Assembly: GCA_018261895.1 (NCBI GenBank)
Contig: JAGTRT010000030.1
Location: 1 to 64,000 of the forward strand
Source of the DNA: Pseudomonadota bacterium
GTDB taxonomy: Bacteria > Pseudomonadota > Gammaproteobacteria > Burkholderiales > Rhodocyclaceae
Direction of reading: 5' to 3'
Length of the DNA stretch: 64,000 nucleotides
The translations under genes were made by a program, and so were the position numbers. Below are positions 1-12,134 of the stretch, piece by piece. The notes under the pieces are model-generated. The model saw only the letters and a program-made list of their open reading frames with translations, did no database searches and was not told the DNA's origin. The first letter of the stretch is position 1; every line of letters begins with the position of its first letter.

Positions 1-1668
1 TTGTTCGGTAGCACCGCTCTTGGTGACCGTGAAGGTGATCGTGCCCGCCGCTTCGTCAACCACAATGTCCGGGCTCACACTGAGAACCGGACGGTCGTCA
101 TGGGAAGTGACCGGCGGGGTCGGGTCGCCCGGCAGGGGCGGCGGCGGGGGAACCGGAGTTGGTGTGCCAGTGCTGCCGTCATCGACAATGGTGGCAGTAC
201 CAGTTGCAATTTGGGTGCTGGCGCTGAGGTTAGCGCTGAGGGTGAAGGTTTCCGGTCCTTCGTAGACAGTGCCAGGCTCGTCGGGCAGCGTGGGAACGCT
301 GACTTGATAGCTGGTAACGCCGGCCGGGACGGTGATGGTGCCGCTCGCGCCGACGGCGACCCAGGTGGCGCCGCCATCAAAGGAAACTTGCAGGCTGTTG
401 CGCACGTCGGCGCCCAGGGTGGCATCCGTATCGGCAGGACTGGCGGTGTTGCCAAGCGCGAGTTGCATGCCGACCGGCGTGGCATATGCGGAATCTAGCG
501 TGACGGTAAAGATGGCCTGGAATCCTTCAGCAACCGTGACGCTATTGACTGAGACAGCGGGCTGATAGGGTTGATTGGCGGTGGCCGTGAAGGTGTTACC
601 AGCGATATCTTCGCCGCTAACGCTGGCGCTGACGGATTTGCCACCGTCGGCGGCGAGGTCGCTGCCTGGGACGGATATGGCGTAGGTGTTGCCGGGCTGG
701 ACGGTGCCGGTGTAGGTGTGACCATTGATGGTCAGGGTGATGGTATCGCCTGGTTCGGCATCACCACCGACAGTGCCGGTGATGGTGATGTTGCTGCCGG
801 CTTCGGCGGCAGTCAGGATGTTGTCCGGGGTGACCGGATCGACGGTGATGGAGGCGGAAGCGACAGTGTCGATGGTTACACCGACGGTGGCTTTGGCGGT
901 GGCACCATCCGGATTGCTCGCCGTGACGTCGAAGGTGACCGGACCATCGGGAATCGGCGTGGCCGGGGTGACGGTCCACGAGCCATCGGGAGCCACGGTG
1001 GTGGTCATCGTCTCGCCGGTAGGGCTGACGACGGTGATCTGAGCGCCCGGCGTGCCGGTACCGACCAGGGTCGGGGTATTGTCATTGGTGATGGCATCGC
1101 CCTTGAGCGCGCTATCTGATGCTGGCGCCAAGGAAGCAGCCACTTCAATTGGCGAGCTCGTAGCCGTAGCGGCTGCGAGTAACGGCGCTCCGTCTATTGT
1201 CTCCAGCGGCCGACCTCGCTCGGTTCCAAATTGGTACGCCAACGGGTCAACCGTTTCGACAATTCGCAACAGCTCAACAAAGGTGTGCCCTTCGTTTCCA
1301 CCCTGACCAGCAAGACCGGCTGCGGGCGCTTCTTCCTCAAGAAGCGCATCAAGATCACCGCCAGACTTTAGAACAGAGGCAAGCTTCTTGAAGCCATCGT
1401 TGGTATTGGCTACCGCACTATCGGTAGCGTCTGGCTTTATGGGTGCGGCAACCTCAGCATCAATTTTTGCTGTTTCACCGGGGCGAACACTGATTTCCCG
1501 ACCGTCAGCAAGGGCCAGGACAACTTTGGCGCCATCAGCCGCGACGACGCTCTCTCCCTCTCGGACAGGATCACCAAGCTTGAGTCGCCGCATATTCCCA
1601 GCGCCATCCCGCGCAAATGCCTGACCTGAGAGGATGGAAACGTGGGCGACAATTTGAGCTTGGGCCAT
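1..1668 (-). CDS. N-terminal part of a giant LapA/BapA-like T1SS adhesin (retention module plus Ig-like/Calx-beta-like repeats), truncated by the window edge
   Basis: Continuous open frame on the minus strand from ATG at 1668 (MAQAQIVAHVSILSGQAFARDGAGNMRRLKLGDPVREGESVVAADGAKVVLALADGREISV...) to position 1 (556 codons, no stop). Thr/Val/Asp-rich repeats (GTPGAQITVVSPTGETMTTTVAPDGSWTVTPATPIPDG). T1SS genes lie directly upstream. Absent from the ORF track because there is no stop in the window. Confidence 0.85.
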   Translation of the reverse strand, partial: MAQAQIVAHVSILSGQAFARDGAGNMRRLKLGDPVREGESVVAADGAKVVLALADGREISVRPGETAKIDAEVAAPIKPDATDSAVANTNDGFKKLASVLKSGGDLDALLEEEAPAAGLAGQGGNEGHTFVELLRIVETVDPLAYQFGTERGRPLETIDGAPLLAAATATSSPIEVAASLAPASDSALKGDAITNDNTPTLVGTGTPGAQITVVSPTGETMTTTVAPDGSWTVTPATPIPDGPVTFDVTASNPDGATAKATVGVTIDTVASASITVDPVTPDNILTAAEAGSNITITGTVGGDAEPGDTITLTINGHTYTGTVQPGNTYAISVPGSDLAADGGKSVSASVSGEDIAGNTFTATANQPYQPAVSVNSVTVAEGFQAIFTVTLDSAYATPVGMQLALGNTASPADTDATLGADVRNSLQVSFDGGATWVAVGASGTITVPAGVTSYQVSVPTLPDEPGTVYEGPETFTLSANLSASTQIATGTATIVDDGSTGTPTPVPPPPPLPGDPTPPVTSHDDRPVLSVSPDIVVDEAAGTITFTVTKSGATEQ

Positions 1669-1759
1669 GGCGATACTCCAGACACGATTAGTAATACTAA
1701 AAGTGTAAATGTATCAATAGTCACAAGCCATTGAACCAAAGTACAGTCTCGCGATAAAA

Positions 1760-1775
1760 CGTGAAAATTGTCACG
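1760..1775. promoter_or_regulatory. CRP/FNR-type dyad CGTGA-AAATTG-TCACG upstream of the adhesin gene
   Basis: GTGA-N6-TCAC perfect dyad about 92 bp upstream of the adhesin ATG. Confidence 0.4.
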
Positions 1776-1781
1776 CCAAAA

Positions 1782-2402
1782 TCAAATACTCACCCCATTG
1801 ATCCGCAGCGATAGTTGAAGCCGGTCGCGAATAGCCAGCTTTTCAAAAACAGCCGAAAGATGAGCCTTGACGGTCCGTTCGGTAATGAAAAGTTGCTCGG
1901 CGATTTCCCTGTTGCTGGCCCCATTTGCGACGAGCCTGGCAACCTGGGTCTCACGCTCAGACAACCTTTCGCACCAATTATCAACTCTGGCTTTTTCGCC
2001 ATTCTTAGCGAGAAGACGGGAAGTACTACCAACCAGACTGGACAGTAGTGACCTTCCAATCCACAAACCGCCATTTTCGACAACCAGCGCAACTTGTCGG
2101 AGCACATCGGGCGCAGCATAGGTATTGCAACAACCCGAGGCCCCTGAGGCCAATGCCTCCTCAATGAGCGAATCGCTCGGTTCGTCAGCCAGAACAACGA
2201 ACAAAATCCTGGGGGGTAAAGCAACTCCATGGAAAACAGCAGTCAAAACCTCCCCAGCTCGAATCCTGAACCACAGCACGCCAGGTTCGTCGCCAGTTCC
2301 AATTCTCGACAAATGGTCGCGTCCGAAAACCAGCGAATCGGGAAACGCCTCTTGCCACGACGCCATACCATTTGGTTCTTTATCAATAAACCAGTGACGC
2401 AT
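1782..2402 (-). CDS. LuxR-type response regulator/transcription factor
   Basis: C-terminal HTH: LSERETQVARLVANGASNREIAEQLFITERTVKAHLSAVFEKLAIRDRLQLSL. Confidence 0.85.
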   Translation of the reverse strand: MRHWFIDKEPNGMASWQEAFPDSLVFGRDHLSRIGTGDEPGVLWFRIRAGEVLTAVFHGVALPPRILFVVLADEPSDSLIEEALASGASGCCNTYAAPDVLRQVALVVENGGLWIGRSLLSSLVGSTSRLLAKNGEKARVDNWCERLSERETQVARLVANGASNREIAEQLFITERTVKAHLSAVFEKLAIRDRLQLSLRINGVSI

Positions 2403-3817
2403 TAGCGCTCCGTTAACGCCACGCTCTTGGCTCGCAGAACCGGCTTAAGCAAATAGGCGAGTACGGTTTTCTTGCCGGTCAATATATCAACTTCAGCGAC
2501 CATACCCGGAATGATAGGCAGGTTGGCGTCACCAAAACCCGACTTATTGGTCCGCACCCGAACCGTGTAGAAAGCATTTCCCTTTTCATCTGTCACGGTG
2601 TCAGCCCCGATGTGCTCCAAGGTTCCATCCAATCCGCCGTAAATGGAAAAGTCATACGCGGTAAATTTCACCACCGCGGCTTGCCCTGGGCGCAGGAACG
2701 CAATATCCCGAGGCAACACCCGAGCCTCAAGCAGCAAAGTATCTTCCAGAGGAACGATTTCAATCATGTCCTTACCGGGCTGAACGACCCCACCAACCGT
2801 ATTGACCAGCAAGCGCTTGACCGTCCCCTTTACCGGAGATCGAATCGACGACTGCTTTACTCGGTCTGACAGCGCCACGCTCCCCTCCGCCAAGCTATTC
2901 AACTTGGACATGACCTCGGAAAGCTCTTTGCTGGCATCGTTCCGAAAAGTCAGTTCGACCTCCTCGATTTTCCGCTGAGCTTCATTGATTGCTGCCTGGA
3001 CACGGGAAATCTGGGCAGACGCCATATCTCGCTCGCCACGGTAACGAGAAACATCACGCTCAAGACGCAGCAATTCAACTTCGGAAACAGCCCCGGAAGC
3101 AATCAGAGGGCGGGTTACCGACAGTTCCTTCGAGGTCAATTCATAACTTTGCGAAGCCTGCGATCGCTTCGCCTGCGCCTCGTTCAATTCCTGCTGACGT
3201 TGGTTAAGCTGCTGGCGAGCAATGGAGACTGCAGCAGTGAGTTCATCGTTTCGCGCCTCATAAAACTGGCGCTCCTGAGCAACAATGGATGGATCGGCCT
3301 TCATGACCTCTGGCGGAGGAACAAATGGCTTACCTTCGGAAATTGCCCGAAGGCGCGCCGCCCTGGCAACCAAGCCCAGGTACTGGGCCTGGTTTTCTTT
3401 CACCGAAGAAACAAAACGCGTCTCGTCGATCTTGATAAGCAATTGATCGGGCAGAACGACCTCACCCTCCCGCACCAGAATTTCGGAGACAAGACCACCG
3501 TCAATACTCTGCAACACCTGAACCTGTCGCGAAGGTATAACCTTGCCTTCTCCGCGGGTAACTTCATCAAGCTGAGCAATGGCCGCCCAAAGGACGAAGA
3601 GCAAGAAAACAATGCCGATCGAACGCAACATGACGCGAGCGCGCAAAGGCTCCTGTCGCAGCATGGCCAAATCAGCATCGGTCGCGAAATCAACGACCTC
3701 TATTTCCTCCCGATTCGGCAATCGCCCGAGCACTCGCTCTACGTAGGGCGCGCCTTTTCCGGCAACATTTTCCAGCCACGCATGCGTTGCAACCAGGATG
3801 CGTTGAAGGCCTTTCAT
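2402..3817 (-). CDS. HlyD-family type I secretion periplasmic adaptor (LapC-like)
   Basis: Single TM, coiled coil, and C-terminal RSPVKGTVKRLLVNTVGGVVQPGKDMIEIVPLEDTLLLEARV typical of the HlyD family. Confidence 0.9.
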   Translation of the reverse strand: MKGLQRILVATHAWLENVAGKGAPYVERVLGRLPNREEIEVVDFATDADLAMLRQEPLRARVMLRSIGIVFLLFVLWAAIAQLDEVTRGEGKVIPSRQVQVLQSIDGGLVSEILVREGEVVLPDQLLIKIDETRFVSSVKENQAQYLGLVARAARLRAISEGKPFVPPPEVMKADPSIVAQERQFYEARNDELTAAVSIARQQLNQRQQELNEAQAKRSQASQSYELTSKELSVTRPLIASGAVSEVELLRLERDVSRYRGERDMASAQISRVQAAINEAQRKIEEVELTFRNDASKELSEVMSKLNSLAEGSVALSDRVKQSSIRSPVKGTVKRLLVNTVGGVVQPGKDMIEIVPLEDTLLLEARVLPRDIAFLRPGQAAVVKFTAYDFSIYGGLDGTLEHIGADTVTDEKGNAFYTVRVRTNKSGFGDANLPIIPGMVAEVDILTGKKTVLAYLLKPVLRAKSVALTER

Positions 3818-5991
3818 GACGCCCTCCCGATCCGGCCACTTTGCAACGCCTGAATAACCTGATCACGCGGGCCATCGGCAACGATCCGGCCATCGTCAAC
3901 AACCAGTACGCGAGTAGCAAGGTCGAGCAGACTATTCCGGTGCGTCACAATCAACACCGTCTTGTGAGCAGCCATCACCTTCAGGCGCTCCTTGAACTGT
4001 TGCTCAGAAGAAAAATCCATGGCACTTGTCGGCTCATCAAGCAGCAAAATAGGCGGATCCATCAGGAATGCCCGGGCGATGGCCACGCCCTGACGCTGGC
4101 CGCCCGACAGAGAATCGCCACGCTCTCCAATTTGCATATCGAACCCGTCAGGGTGACGATTGACGAACTCCGTCAGTCCTCCCGCCTCAGCTGCCGCAAC
4201 AATTGACGCGTCATCAGCAAACGGGGCGCCAATCGCGATGTTTTCGCGAAGCGTCCCATAAAACAGGGTGACATCCTGCGCGACATAACCAATATTTCGC
4301 CTCAGGTCTGCCGGATCCAGCTGTCGTAGATCGACGCCATCAATGCTTACTGCACCGGCACTTGGCCGATACAAACCCATGAGTATTTTTTGCAAGGTAG
4401 TCTTGCCGGAACCGATTCGGCCGATAACGACAACTTTTTCGCCCTCGCTGATCCGGCAACTCAAACCCTTCAGCGCAGCCACTTGGCAATTTGGGTAACT
4501 GAAATGAACATCGCGAAAATCGATGTTCCCCTTCAATTCCGGACGATGCACAAAGTTGGCATCATCCGGACGCTCAACCGGGTTCTGCATGATCTGGTCC
4601 AGCGACTCAAGCGCGACCTTGGCGTTGTGATACTGCATGAGCAATCCGACCATCTGCCCCAAGGGCGCGACCGCACGTGAGGTCAACATCGTGCAAGCGA
4701 TCAGCCCCCCCATGCTGAGCTTTCCATCTCCGATCAGGTAAACCCCTGCAATGACGACCACCACGTTGACGATTTGCTGGATTTCCATTGCACCGTTGGT
4801 CGCTGCAGCAGACAAAAATCGCATCTGATTGTTAACTCTTGCGACAAACGATACCGTCTTCTCCCACTTTCCTTGCATCAATCCTTCTGCGCCTTGGGTC
4901 TTGATGGTTTCCAGCGCAGACAGACTCTCAATCAGCGTTGCATTTCGCTGCGCGGAAGCACGATACGTTGACTCCGACAGCGCATGCATTTTGTACTGAA
5001 GGACATACGCATAGACGAGCACAATACCAATCGCCAGCAGCACAGGAATAATCAACTGCCACGCAATCAGCGCGATAACAAGGACAAACAACAAAGCGAA
5101 TGGCAAGTCGATGAATGCAGTAACCGATGCCGAGGTAATAAAATCCCTGACCGATTCGAACGAGCGAAGATTTGAAGAAAATGCGCCGACGGCCACCGGC
5201 CTCGACTCCATTCGGATTCCCAGCACGCGCTCCATGATCCCGGCTGAAAGCTGAACGTCAATTCTCGCACCTGCCAGATCGATGAAATAACCGCGCAAAG
5301 AGCGCAGAACCATGTCAACTACAACGATCAGCACGACGCCAAGCGCGAGAACCCAAAGCGTCTCAAAAGCGCGATTGGGTACCACCCGGTCATAAACGTT
5401 CATGGTGAACAACGGCATGGCCAAGGCCATCACGTTGATCAGCAATGCAGCTACCAGAACATCGCGATAGACAGGCATCTGGTCTGCCAAGGCACCCCAG
5501 AACCAATGGCGAAGCCTGATATCACCAACCTGAGGCGTACGGCTATCAAAACGAAAATGCGGCCTGGCGAATATGGCTATCCCGGCATAACGAAGAAACA
5601 ATTCCTCGCGAGCCATTTGCACCGATCCTTGAGCCGTTTCAGGAAACAACAAGCGCGCAGTCTGACCGGACTCATCCCATCCCAGGAGAACACAGGCGTG
5701 ATCTCCTTTCAGGAGCAGAACTGCCGGCAAAATCAAATCGTCGATACGGTCAAGCGATCGCTTTGCCACTTTGGCTGATAGTCCAGCACGACTGGCTGCA
5801 CGTCCGAACAATGAGGGCGTCAGCGAGCCTTTCTCCAGTGGCAAGCCGGCAACCAAGGCGGCACGCGTGCTCGGGCGCCCGTAAATTCGAGTTAACTCGA
5901 CCAGACAATCCAGCAAAGGATCGAAATGAAGAAGATCCTCCCGCATTCCGGAATTGCCTGCATCTGCAGATTCAGTTGCCACGTCGCTCAT
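3814..5991 (-). CDS. Type I secretion system permease/ATPase (LapB-like) with N-terminal C39-like domain
   Basis: Walker A GRIGSGKTTLQKIL, signature LSGGQRQGVAIARA, Walker B ILLLDEPTSAMD; overlaps the HlyD gene by 4 bp. Confidence 0.92.
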   Translation of the reverse strand: MSDVATESADAGNSGMREDLLHFDPLLDCLVELTRIYGRPSTRAALVAGLPLEKGSLTPSLFGRAASRAGLSAKVAKRSLDRIDDLILPAVLLLKGDHACVLLGWDESGQTARLLFPETAQGSVQMAREELFLRYAGIAIFARPHFRFDSRTPQVGDIRLRHWFWGALADQMPVYRDVLVAALLINVMALAMPLFTMNVYDRVVPNRAFETLWVLALGVVLIVVVDMVLRSLRGYFIDLAGARIDVQLSAGIMERVLGIRMESRPVAVGAFSSNLRSFESVRDFITSASVTAFIDLPFALLFVLVIALIAWQLIIPVLLAIGIVLVYAYVLQYKMHALSESTYRASAQRNATLIESLSALETIKTQGAEGLMQGKWEKTVSFVARVNNQMRFLSAAATNGAMEIQQIVNVVVVIAGVYLIGDGKLSMGGLIACTMLTSRAVAPLGQMVGLLMQYHNAKVALESLDQIMQNPVERPDDANFVHRPELKGNIDFRDVHFSYPNCQVAALKGLSCRISEGEKVVVIGRIGSGKTTLQKILMGLYRPSAGAVSIDGVDLRQLDPADLRRNIGYVAQDVTLFYGTLRENIAIGAPFADDASIVAAAEAGGLTEFVNRHPDGFDMQIGERGDSLSGGQRQGVAIARAFLMDPPILLLDEPTSAMDFSSEQQFKERLKVMAAHKTVLIVTHRNSLLDLATRVLVVDDGRIVADGPRDQVIQALQSGRIGRAS

Positions 5992-6054
5992 GCCACTCCC
6001 AGATTACTTTTTCTGATTCTAACTTGGCTTCAAAATTGCGGATCAAAGAAATGT

Positions 6055-6082
6055 AAAAAGGCGGCCGCAGCCGCCTTTTTTG
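6055..6082 (-). terminator. Rho-independent terminator downstream of hppA
   Basis: AAAAAGGCGGCCGCAGCCGCCTTTTTTG hairpin with flanking A and T tracts. Confidence 0.75.
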
Positions 6083-6098
6083 CAATTATTTGCTGTGT

Positions 6099-8165
6099 TT
6101 AAACAATTAACGGGACAATCAGCAACGCTACCAGATTGATGATCTTGATCAACGGATTCACTGCGGGACCCGCCGTATCCTTGTACGGATCGCCAACCGT
6201 GTCTCCGGTAACCGCTGCCTTGTGGGCATCCGAGCCCTTACCGCCAAAATGTCCATCTTCGATGTATTTTTTGGCATTGTCCCAGGCACCACCACCCGTG
6301 GTCATGGAAATCGCGACAAACAGACCGGTCACGATGGTACCAACGAGCAAACCACCAAGGGCAACAGGTCCCAGGATCATGCCTACCAGAATCGGAACTG
6401 CGACAGGCAGAATCGACGGGATCATCATTTCCTTGATCGCCGCCACCGTCAACATATCCACTGCGCGGGAATAGTCCGGCTTGGCAGTACCTTCCATGAT
6501 TCCGGGGATTTCCTTGAACTGGCGACGAACTTCAACCACAACCGCACTAGCCGAACGACCGACGGCCTCCATTGCCATGGCACCAAACAGGAATGGGATC
6601 AGGCCGCCAATGAAGAGGCCAATGATGACCAAATGGTTGGACAGGTCGAAGGTGAAAACCTTGCCCGAAACAGCCTCCAGACCGTGGGTGTAGTCGGCAA
6701 AAAGAACCAGCGCGGCAAGGCCGGCGGAACCAATGGCATAACCCTTGGTAACGGCCTTGGTCGTATTGCCCACTGCATCGAGCGGATCGGTCACATTGCG
6801 AACTTCCTTGGGCAATTCGGCCATTTCGGCAATACCACCGGCGTTGTCAGTGATCGGACCGTAGGCATCGAGTGCAACCACAATGCCGGCCATCGAAAGC
6901 ATTGAGGTGGCGGCGATCGCGATACCAAACAAGCCGCCCATCGCATAGGCTGCGTAGATTGCAGCACACACGGAAAGAACCGGCAATGCGGTAGCCTTCA
7001 TCGAAACACCGATACCGGCGATGATGTTTGTTGCATGGCCGGTCTGACACGCAGCAGCTACGTGCTTAACCGGCGCGTAGTCAGTCCCCGTGTAGTACTC
7101 GGTGATCCACACCAGCGCAGCAGTAAGCACTAACCCTACGACCGAGCAACCGAACATCGTCATGGTGTTGATGACGGTACCGTCTGGCAATGTAGCACCG
7201 GCGCCAATAAGCCACGAAGTAACCGGGTAATAGAAGATCAGGGCGAGGACGCCGGCCACGATCAGACCGCGATACAACGCAGCCATGATTTTGCCGCCCT
7301 CAGTTGCCTTGACGAAATAGCAGCCCACGATCGAAGCGATGATCGACACGCCACCCAAGGCTAGCGGATAAAGCACGAGATTCTCGCCAAGCCCGGCCGC
7401 GGATTTAATGATCAGCGCAGCAAGCACCATGGTTGCAACGACCGTGACGGCGTACGTCTCAAAAAGGTCTGCTGCCATGCCCGCACAGTCACCGACGTTG
7501 TCGCCGACATTGTCTGCGATAACGGCCGGATTACGAGGATCATCCTCCGGAATGCCTGCTTCGACCTTGCCCACCAGGTCTGCACCAACGTCAGCGCCCT
7601 TGGTGAAGATACCGCCACCGAGACGGGCGAAGATGGAGATCAGCGAGGAGCCGAATGCCAACCCGACCAGCGGTTCGATGACATGGTGCAGATCTGCACC
7701 TGAGGCATTTACGGATTTCAGGAATGCAAAGTAGCCGGCAACACCGAGCAGGCCCAAGCCGACCACCAGCATGCCGGTAATCGCACCGCCCTTGAAGGCG
7801 ACATCCAGAGCCGGAGCGATGCCTTTACGGGCAGCTTCGGCAGTGCGGACATTGGCCCGAACCGAAACATTCATGCCAATGAAGCCTGCTGCACCGGAAA
7901 GCACTGCACCAATCAGAAAACCAAACGCCGTCAGCCACCCCAGTTTCGGGATGAAACCGATGACGAGGAAGAGTATGACGCCGACCATGGCAATGGTCTT
8001 GTACTGCCGACTGAGATAGGCCTCCGCCCCCTCCTGGATGGCTTTGGCAATTTGCTGCATACGCTCGTTGCCGGCAGGCAACGCGAGGATCTGCTGACTG
8101 GAAATCCAGCCATACAGGACTGCCAACACGGCGCAACCGAGCGCCAGTAACAACGCTGTACTCAT
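6099..8165 (-). CDS. hppA: Membrane-bound proton-translocating pyrophosphatase
   Basis: [50 protein letters not shown]; start set at [14 protein letters not shown]. Confidence 0.97.
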   Translation of the reverse strand: MSTALLLALGCAVLAVLYGWISSQQILALPAGNERMQQIAKAIQEGAEAYLSRQYKTIAMVGVILFLVIGFIPKLGWLTAFGFLIGAVLSGAAGFIGMNVSVRANVRTAEAARKGIAPALDVAFKGGAITGMLVVGLGLLGVAGYFAFLKSVNASGADLHHVIEPLVGLAFGSSLISIFARLGGGIFTKGADVGADLVGKVEAGIPEDDPRNPAVIADNVGDNVGDCAGMAADLFETYAVTVVATMVLAALIIKSAAGLGENLVLYPLALGGVSIIASIVGCYFVKATEGGKIMAALYRGLIVAGVLALIFYYPVTSWLIGAGATLPDGTVINTMTMFGCSVVGLVLTAALVWITEYYTGTDYAPVKHVAAACQTGHATNIIAGIGVSMKATALPVLSVCAAIYAAYAMGGLFGIAIAATSMLSMAGIVVALDAYGPITDNAGGIAEMAELPKEVRNVTDPLDAVGNTTKAVTKGYAIGSAGLAALVLFADYTHGLEAVSGKVFTFDLSNHLVIIGLFIGGLIPFLFGAMAMEAVGRSASAVVVEVRRQFKEIPGIMEGTAKPDYSRAVDMLTVAAIKEMMIPSILPVAVPILVGMILGPVALGGLLVGTIVTGLFVAISMTTGGGAWDNAKKYIEDGHFGGKGSDAHKAAVTGDTVGDPYKDTAGPAVNPLIKIINLVALLIVPLIV

Positions 8166-8194
8166 TACTCCCCCTTTGTGACAGACAAAAAAAC

Positions 8195-9454
8195 CTACAC
8201 TGCGAATGCCTCCAACTTCTTGGGCACCGCGATATTCTTCAGGCGTACATAATCCGGCAAACCGTTTCGATATGGCGGCGGCTCCTCCCCTTCTATGAGG
8301 GGTTGCAGGTAAGTCCGGCACGCATCTGAAATATGAAATCCATCGGCCGTTATGAATTCGGCCGGCATCTTGCGCTCGACGTTGGCGATTTCTGCCAGCG
8401 GCGCTTCACCAATTTCCCAGCGATATGGGCTGTTGGCGGTTCGATTGATCGTTGCCATCACCGCATTCTTGCCGCGCAGAGCCAAATTGACCGCGGCGAC
8501 GCCCAAGGCATGCGCCTGCTCAAGATCGGTGCGCGAAGCCAGGTGACGCGCGGAGCGCTGCAGATAATCGGCCAGTGCCCAGTGATACTTGTATCCCAAG
8601 CGATCCTTGATGAGCTGAGCCACAACCTGACCAACACCACCCAGTTGCGAGTGCCCAAAGGCATCTTTGGTACCTGACTCGGCAATCAAATTGCCAGAGG
8701 CATCGGACAAACCTTCGGAAACGGCGACCGTACAATAACCGTACTGCACGACACATTCATTGACCCTGGCGAGAAAACGCTCGGGATCAAACGGAATTTC
8801 AGGGAAGAGGAGGATATGCGGCGGCTCGCCGACGTTTTCGGAAGCAAGGCCGCAAGCAGCGGTAATCCATCCCGCGTGACGCCCCATAACCTCGAGCACA
8901 AAAATCTTGGTCGACGTACGCGCCATTGAGGCAACGTCATAGCCGGCCTCGCGAATCGATGTGGCCACGTACTTGGCCACAGAGCCGAATCCCGGGCAAC
9001 AATCGGTGTGGGGAAGGTCGTTGTCCACGGTCTTGGGCACGCCCACACAAACAACCGGGTAACCCATCTTTTCGGCAATCTGCGACACTTTCCATGCGGT
9101 ATCCATGGAGTCGTTGCCGCCGTTGTAGAAGAAATAGCCGATGTCATGAGCCTTGAACACTTCGATCAGGCGCTCGTATTGGGCACGGTGCTGCTCAAGG
9201 CTTTTCAATTTGTAGCGACAAGAGCCGAACGCACCACCCGGTGTATGGCGCAGGCGCGCAATGACGTCATCGGGCTCGAAACTCGTGTCGATCAGGTCTT
9301 CGGTCAGGGCGCCGATTATGCCGTCACGTCCGGCGTAGACTTTCCCGATTCGGTCGGGATGGCGGCGTGCCTCCTGAATCAGGCCGCACGCCGTCGTATT
9401 GATGACGGCGGTAACGCCCCCTGACTGTGCGTAGAAGGCGTTTTTCACCGTCAT
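8195..9454 (-). CDS. pfp: Pyrophosphate-dependent 6-phosphofructokinase
   Basis: PFK fold: [47 protein letters not shown] (PKTVDND is PPi-PFK-like), MGRHAGWI. Confidence 0.85.
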   Translation of the reverse strand: MTVKNAFYAQSGGVTAVINTTACGLIQEARRHPDRIGKVYAGRDGIIGALTEDLIDTSFEPDDVIARLRHTPGGAFGSCRYKLKSLEQHRAQYERLIEVFKAHDIGYFFYNGGNDSMDTAWKVSQIAEKMGYPVVCVGVPKTVDNDLPHTDCCPGFGSVAKYVATSIREAGYDVASMARTSTKIFVLEVMGRHAGWITAACGLASENVGEPPHILLFPEIPFDPERFLARVNECVVQYGYCTVAVSEGLSDASGNLIAESGTKDAFGHSQLGGVGQVVAQLIKDRLGYKYHWALADYLQRSARHLASRTDLEQAHALGVAAVNLALRGKNAVMATINRTANSPYRWEIGEAPLAEIANVERKMPAEFITADGFHISDACRTYLQPLIEGEEPPPYRNGLPDYVRLKNIAVPKKLEAFAV

Positions 9455-9462
9455 TTGCCTGC

Positions 9463-10176
<714 letters not shown>

Positions 10177-10190
10177 CTAAGAGCGGAAAA

Positions 10191-10976
10191 TTACTCGCTA
10201 TTTCCGGCTCGGTCAAACAGTTTGCGCATCCGCTCGGCGTCTTCGGGCGTATCCACGCCCGGCGCCGGAGCCGAATCGATCAGCGTGACGCTGATCCGGT
10301 AGCCATGCCACAACGCACGCAGTTGCTCCAACGATTCGAATTGTTCGGTCGGTGCTACGGTCAACCCGGAAAATGCCTTTAAAAACGAAGCCCGATAGGC
10401 GTACAGACCAACATGCCGGTATGCCGGAAAATTATTCGGCAACGATTCGCCGCCAGCCTCCCGGGCGAAATGGTCGCGGGCATACGGGATCGGGGCGCGG
10501 GAAAAGTAGGCTGCATCGCCATCGGCACGACACACCACCTTGACCACGTTCGGATTGAAAAAATCGGCCGGATCGCTTATCGGATGGGCGACGGTCGCGA
10601 TGTCTGCCCCACTGGCCGCCAACTGGCGCGCGGTCTGCAGGATCACCACAGGCTCGATCAAGGGTTCATCACCTTGCACGTTGACGATGATGGTGTCACC
10701 GCTCCAGCCACGCTGTTCGACAACTTCGGCCAAACGGTCGGTGCCGGTGGGATGGTCGCTGCGGGTCATGAGCGCCGCGACCTCATGTGACTCGGCGGCA
10801 GCACGCACTTCCGGATGATCGGTTGCCACCCAGATCTCCTCGGCCCCCGACAGGCGGGCCCGCTCGGCCACCCGGACAACCATCGGCTTGCCGCCGAGAT
10901 CAAGCAGGGGCTTGGCCGGCAGGCGTGTCGACGCGTAGCGCGCCGGGATGACGACCTTGAAGGAAAGTCCCGACAT
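10191..10976 (-). CDS. kdsB: 3-deoxy-manno-octulosonate cytidylyltransferase
   Basis: [35 protein letters not shown]; sits in the lpxK-ycaR-kdsB cluster. Confidence 0.95.
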   Translation of the reverse strand: MSGLSFKVVIPARYASTRLPAKPLLDLGGKPMVVRVAERARLSGAEEIWVATDHPEVRAAAESHEVAALMTRSDHPTGTDRLAEVVEQRGWSGDTIIVNVQGDEPLIEPVVILQTARQLAASGADIATVAHPISDPADFFNPNVVKVVCRADGDAAYFSRAPIPYARDHFAREAGGESLPNNFPAYRHVGLYAYRASFLKAFSGLTVAPTEQFESLEQLRALWHGYRISVTLIDSAPAPGVDTPEDAERMRKLFDRAGNSE

Positions 10977-11152
10977 TACTGCCCGTCCGCGTTGAGCTGA
11001 CGCGCTTCGTCCTCGAGCATGATCGGAATGTCATCGCGGATCGGGAAGGCCAGCTTGCAGGGCTTGCACACCAATTCCTTTTCGGCCTTGTGGTGTTCGA
11101 GATTACCCTTGCAAATCGGGCAGACGAGAATATCAAGCAACCTGGCGTCCAC
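10976..11152 (-). CDS. Trm112/YcaR-family small zinc-ribbon protein
   Basis: GTG-start 58-aa frame [58 protein letters not shown]; below the track length cutoff. Confidence 0.88.
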   Translation of the reverse strand: MDARLLDILVCPICKGNLEHHKAEKELVCKPCKLAFPIRDDIPIMLEDEARQLNADGQ

Positions 11153-12134
11153 GGAGTTTCTCCACTATGTGTTCAATAAGGGCCGGCGACAGCTCGGCCT
11201 CGACCGGCAAAACCCAGGTTTCGCCCGCCGTCAGTCCGGCGCATTTTACTGCATCTTTTTCCGTCATCAGCAGGATGCCGTCCTGGGCAAATGTCAGATC
11301 GGCAGCGGTATAGCGATGATGATCGGGAAACGCCTGCGTCTTGCAGTCAAGCCCAAGCGCCGCAAGGGTCTGGAAGAATCGCTCCGGATTGCCAATGCCG
11401 GCCAGTGCATAGAGCGGGGATCGTCCGTGAAAACGTTCTGCCGTGCAGGTTTGCGAGGGATCATCCAGACGATAGAACTCCCCGGGCAGCAGACGCATCT
11501 CGAAGCCTGGCGCAGCGCCGGACAACGTCGATTTCAAATTATTGCCAATAATCGCGTCGACCGTGGCAAGCCGGCTCAATGGCTCGCGCAGGGGCCCGAC
11601 CGGCAGACGCCAGCCATTGCCCGCACCTCTAGCATCGAAAACCACAAGCTCAACATCCCGGGCCAGGGCATGGTGTTGCAGCCCATCGTCGCATAGCAGG
11701 ACGTTTACTTCCGGATGTGCGGCGAGCAAGGCCGCACCTGCCTCGGCTCGCTGCCTTCCAACCCAGACCGGCACACCGCTGCGCCGGGCCAGCAACAATG
11801 GCTCGTCGCCCACCTCTGTAGGCAGGGAGTCTGCATGGACCGGGATCACGCCATCGCCCGTGCGGCCATAGCCACGACTGACGATCCCCGGTTGCCATCC
11901 AAGCGCCTTGAATTGCTTCGCTAGCCAGAGCGTGAGCGGTGTCTTGCCGGCGCCACCGACGATCAGGTTGCCCACGACGATGACTGGGACCGGCAGGCGT
12001 ACCGGTTTGGCCAGGGCACGATTGAGGGCGCTCAGCACAACATAGATGGCGAGCAGCGGCAGCAAAAGCCACAACGCCGGCGTCAGCCGGCGTTGTTCAA
12101 ACCACTGTCGCTGTAGCCAGCGGGCGAACATCAA
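11133..12134 (-). CDS. lpxK: Tetraacyldisaccharide 4'-kinase
   Basis: [42 protein letters not shown]. Confidence 0.95.
   Translation of the reverse strand: MMFARWLQRQWFEQRRLTPALWLLLPLLAIYVVLSALNRALAKPVRLPVPVIVVGNLIVGGAGKTPLTLWLAKQFKALGWQPGIVSRGYGRTGDGVIPVHADSLPTEVGDEPLLLARRSGVPVWVGRQRAEAGAALLAAHPEVNVLLCDDGLQHHALARDVELVVFDARGAGNGWRLPVGPLREPLSRLATVDAIIGNNLKSTLSGAAPGFEMRLLPGEFYRLDDPSQTCTAERFHGRSPLYALAGIGNPERFFQTLAALGLDCKTQAFPDHHRYTAADLTFAQDGILLMTEKDAVKCAGLTAGETWVLPVEAELSPALIEHIVEKLRGRQVA

Noticed and set aside
10358-10393. Possible degenerate TTGACCGT repeat in kdsB (ACGGTCAACCCGGAAAATGCCTTTAAAAACGAAG)
   Set aside because: Needs an indel to align, and the encoded residues ([17 protein letters not shown]) look like normal KdsB; probably coincidence.
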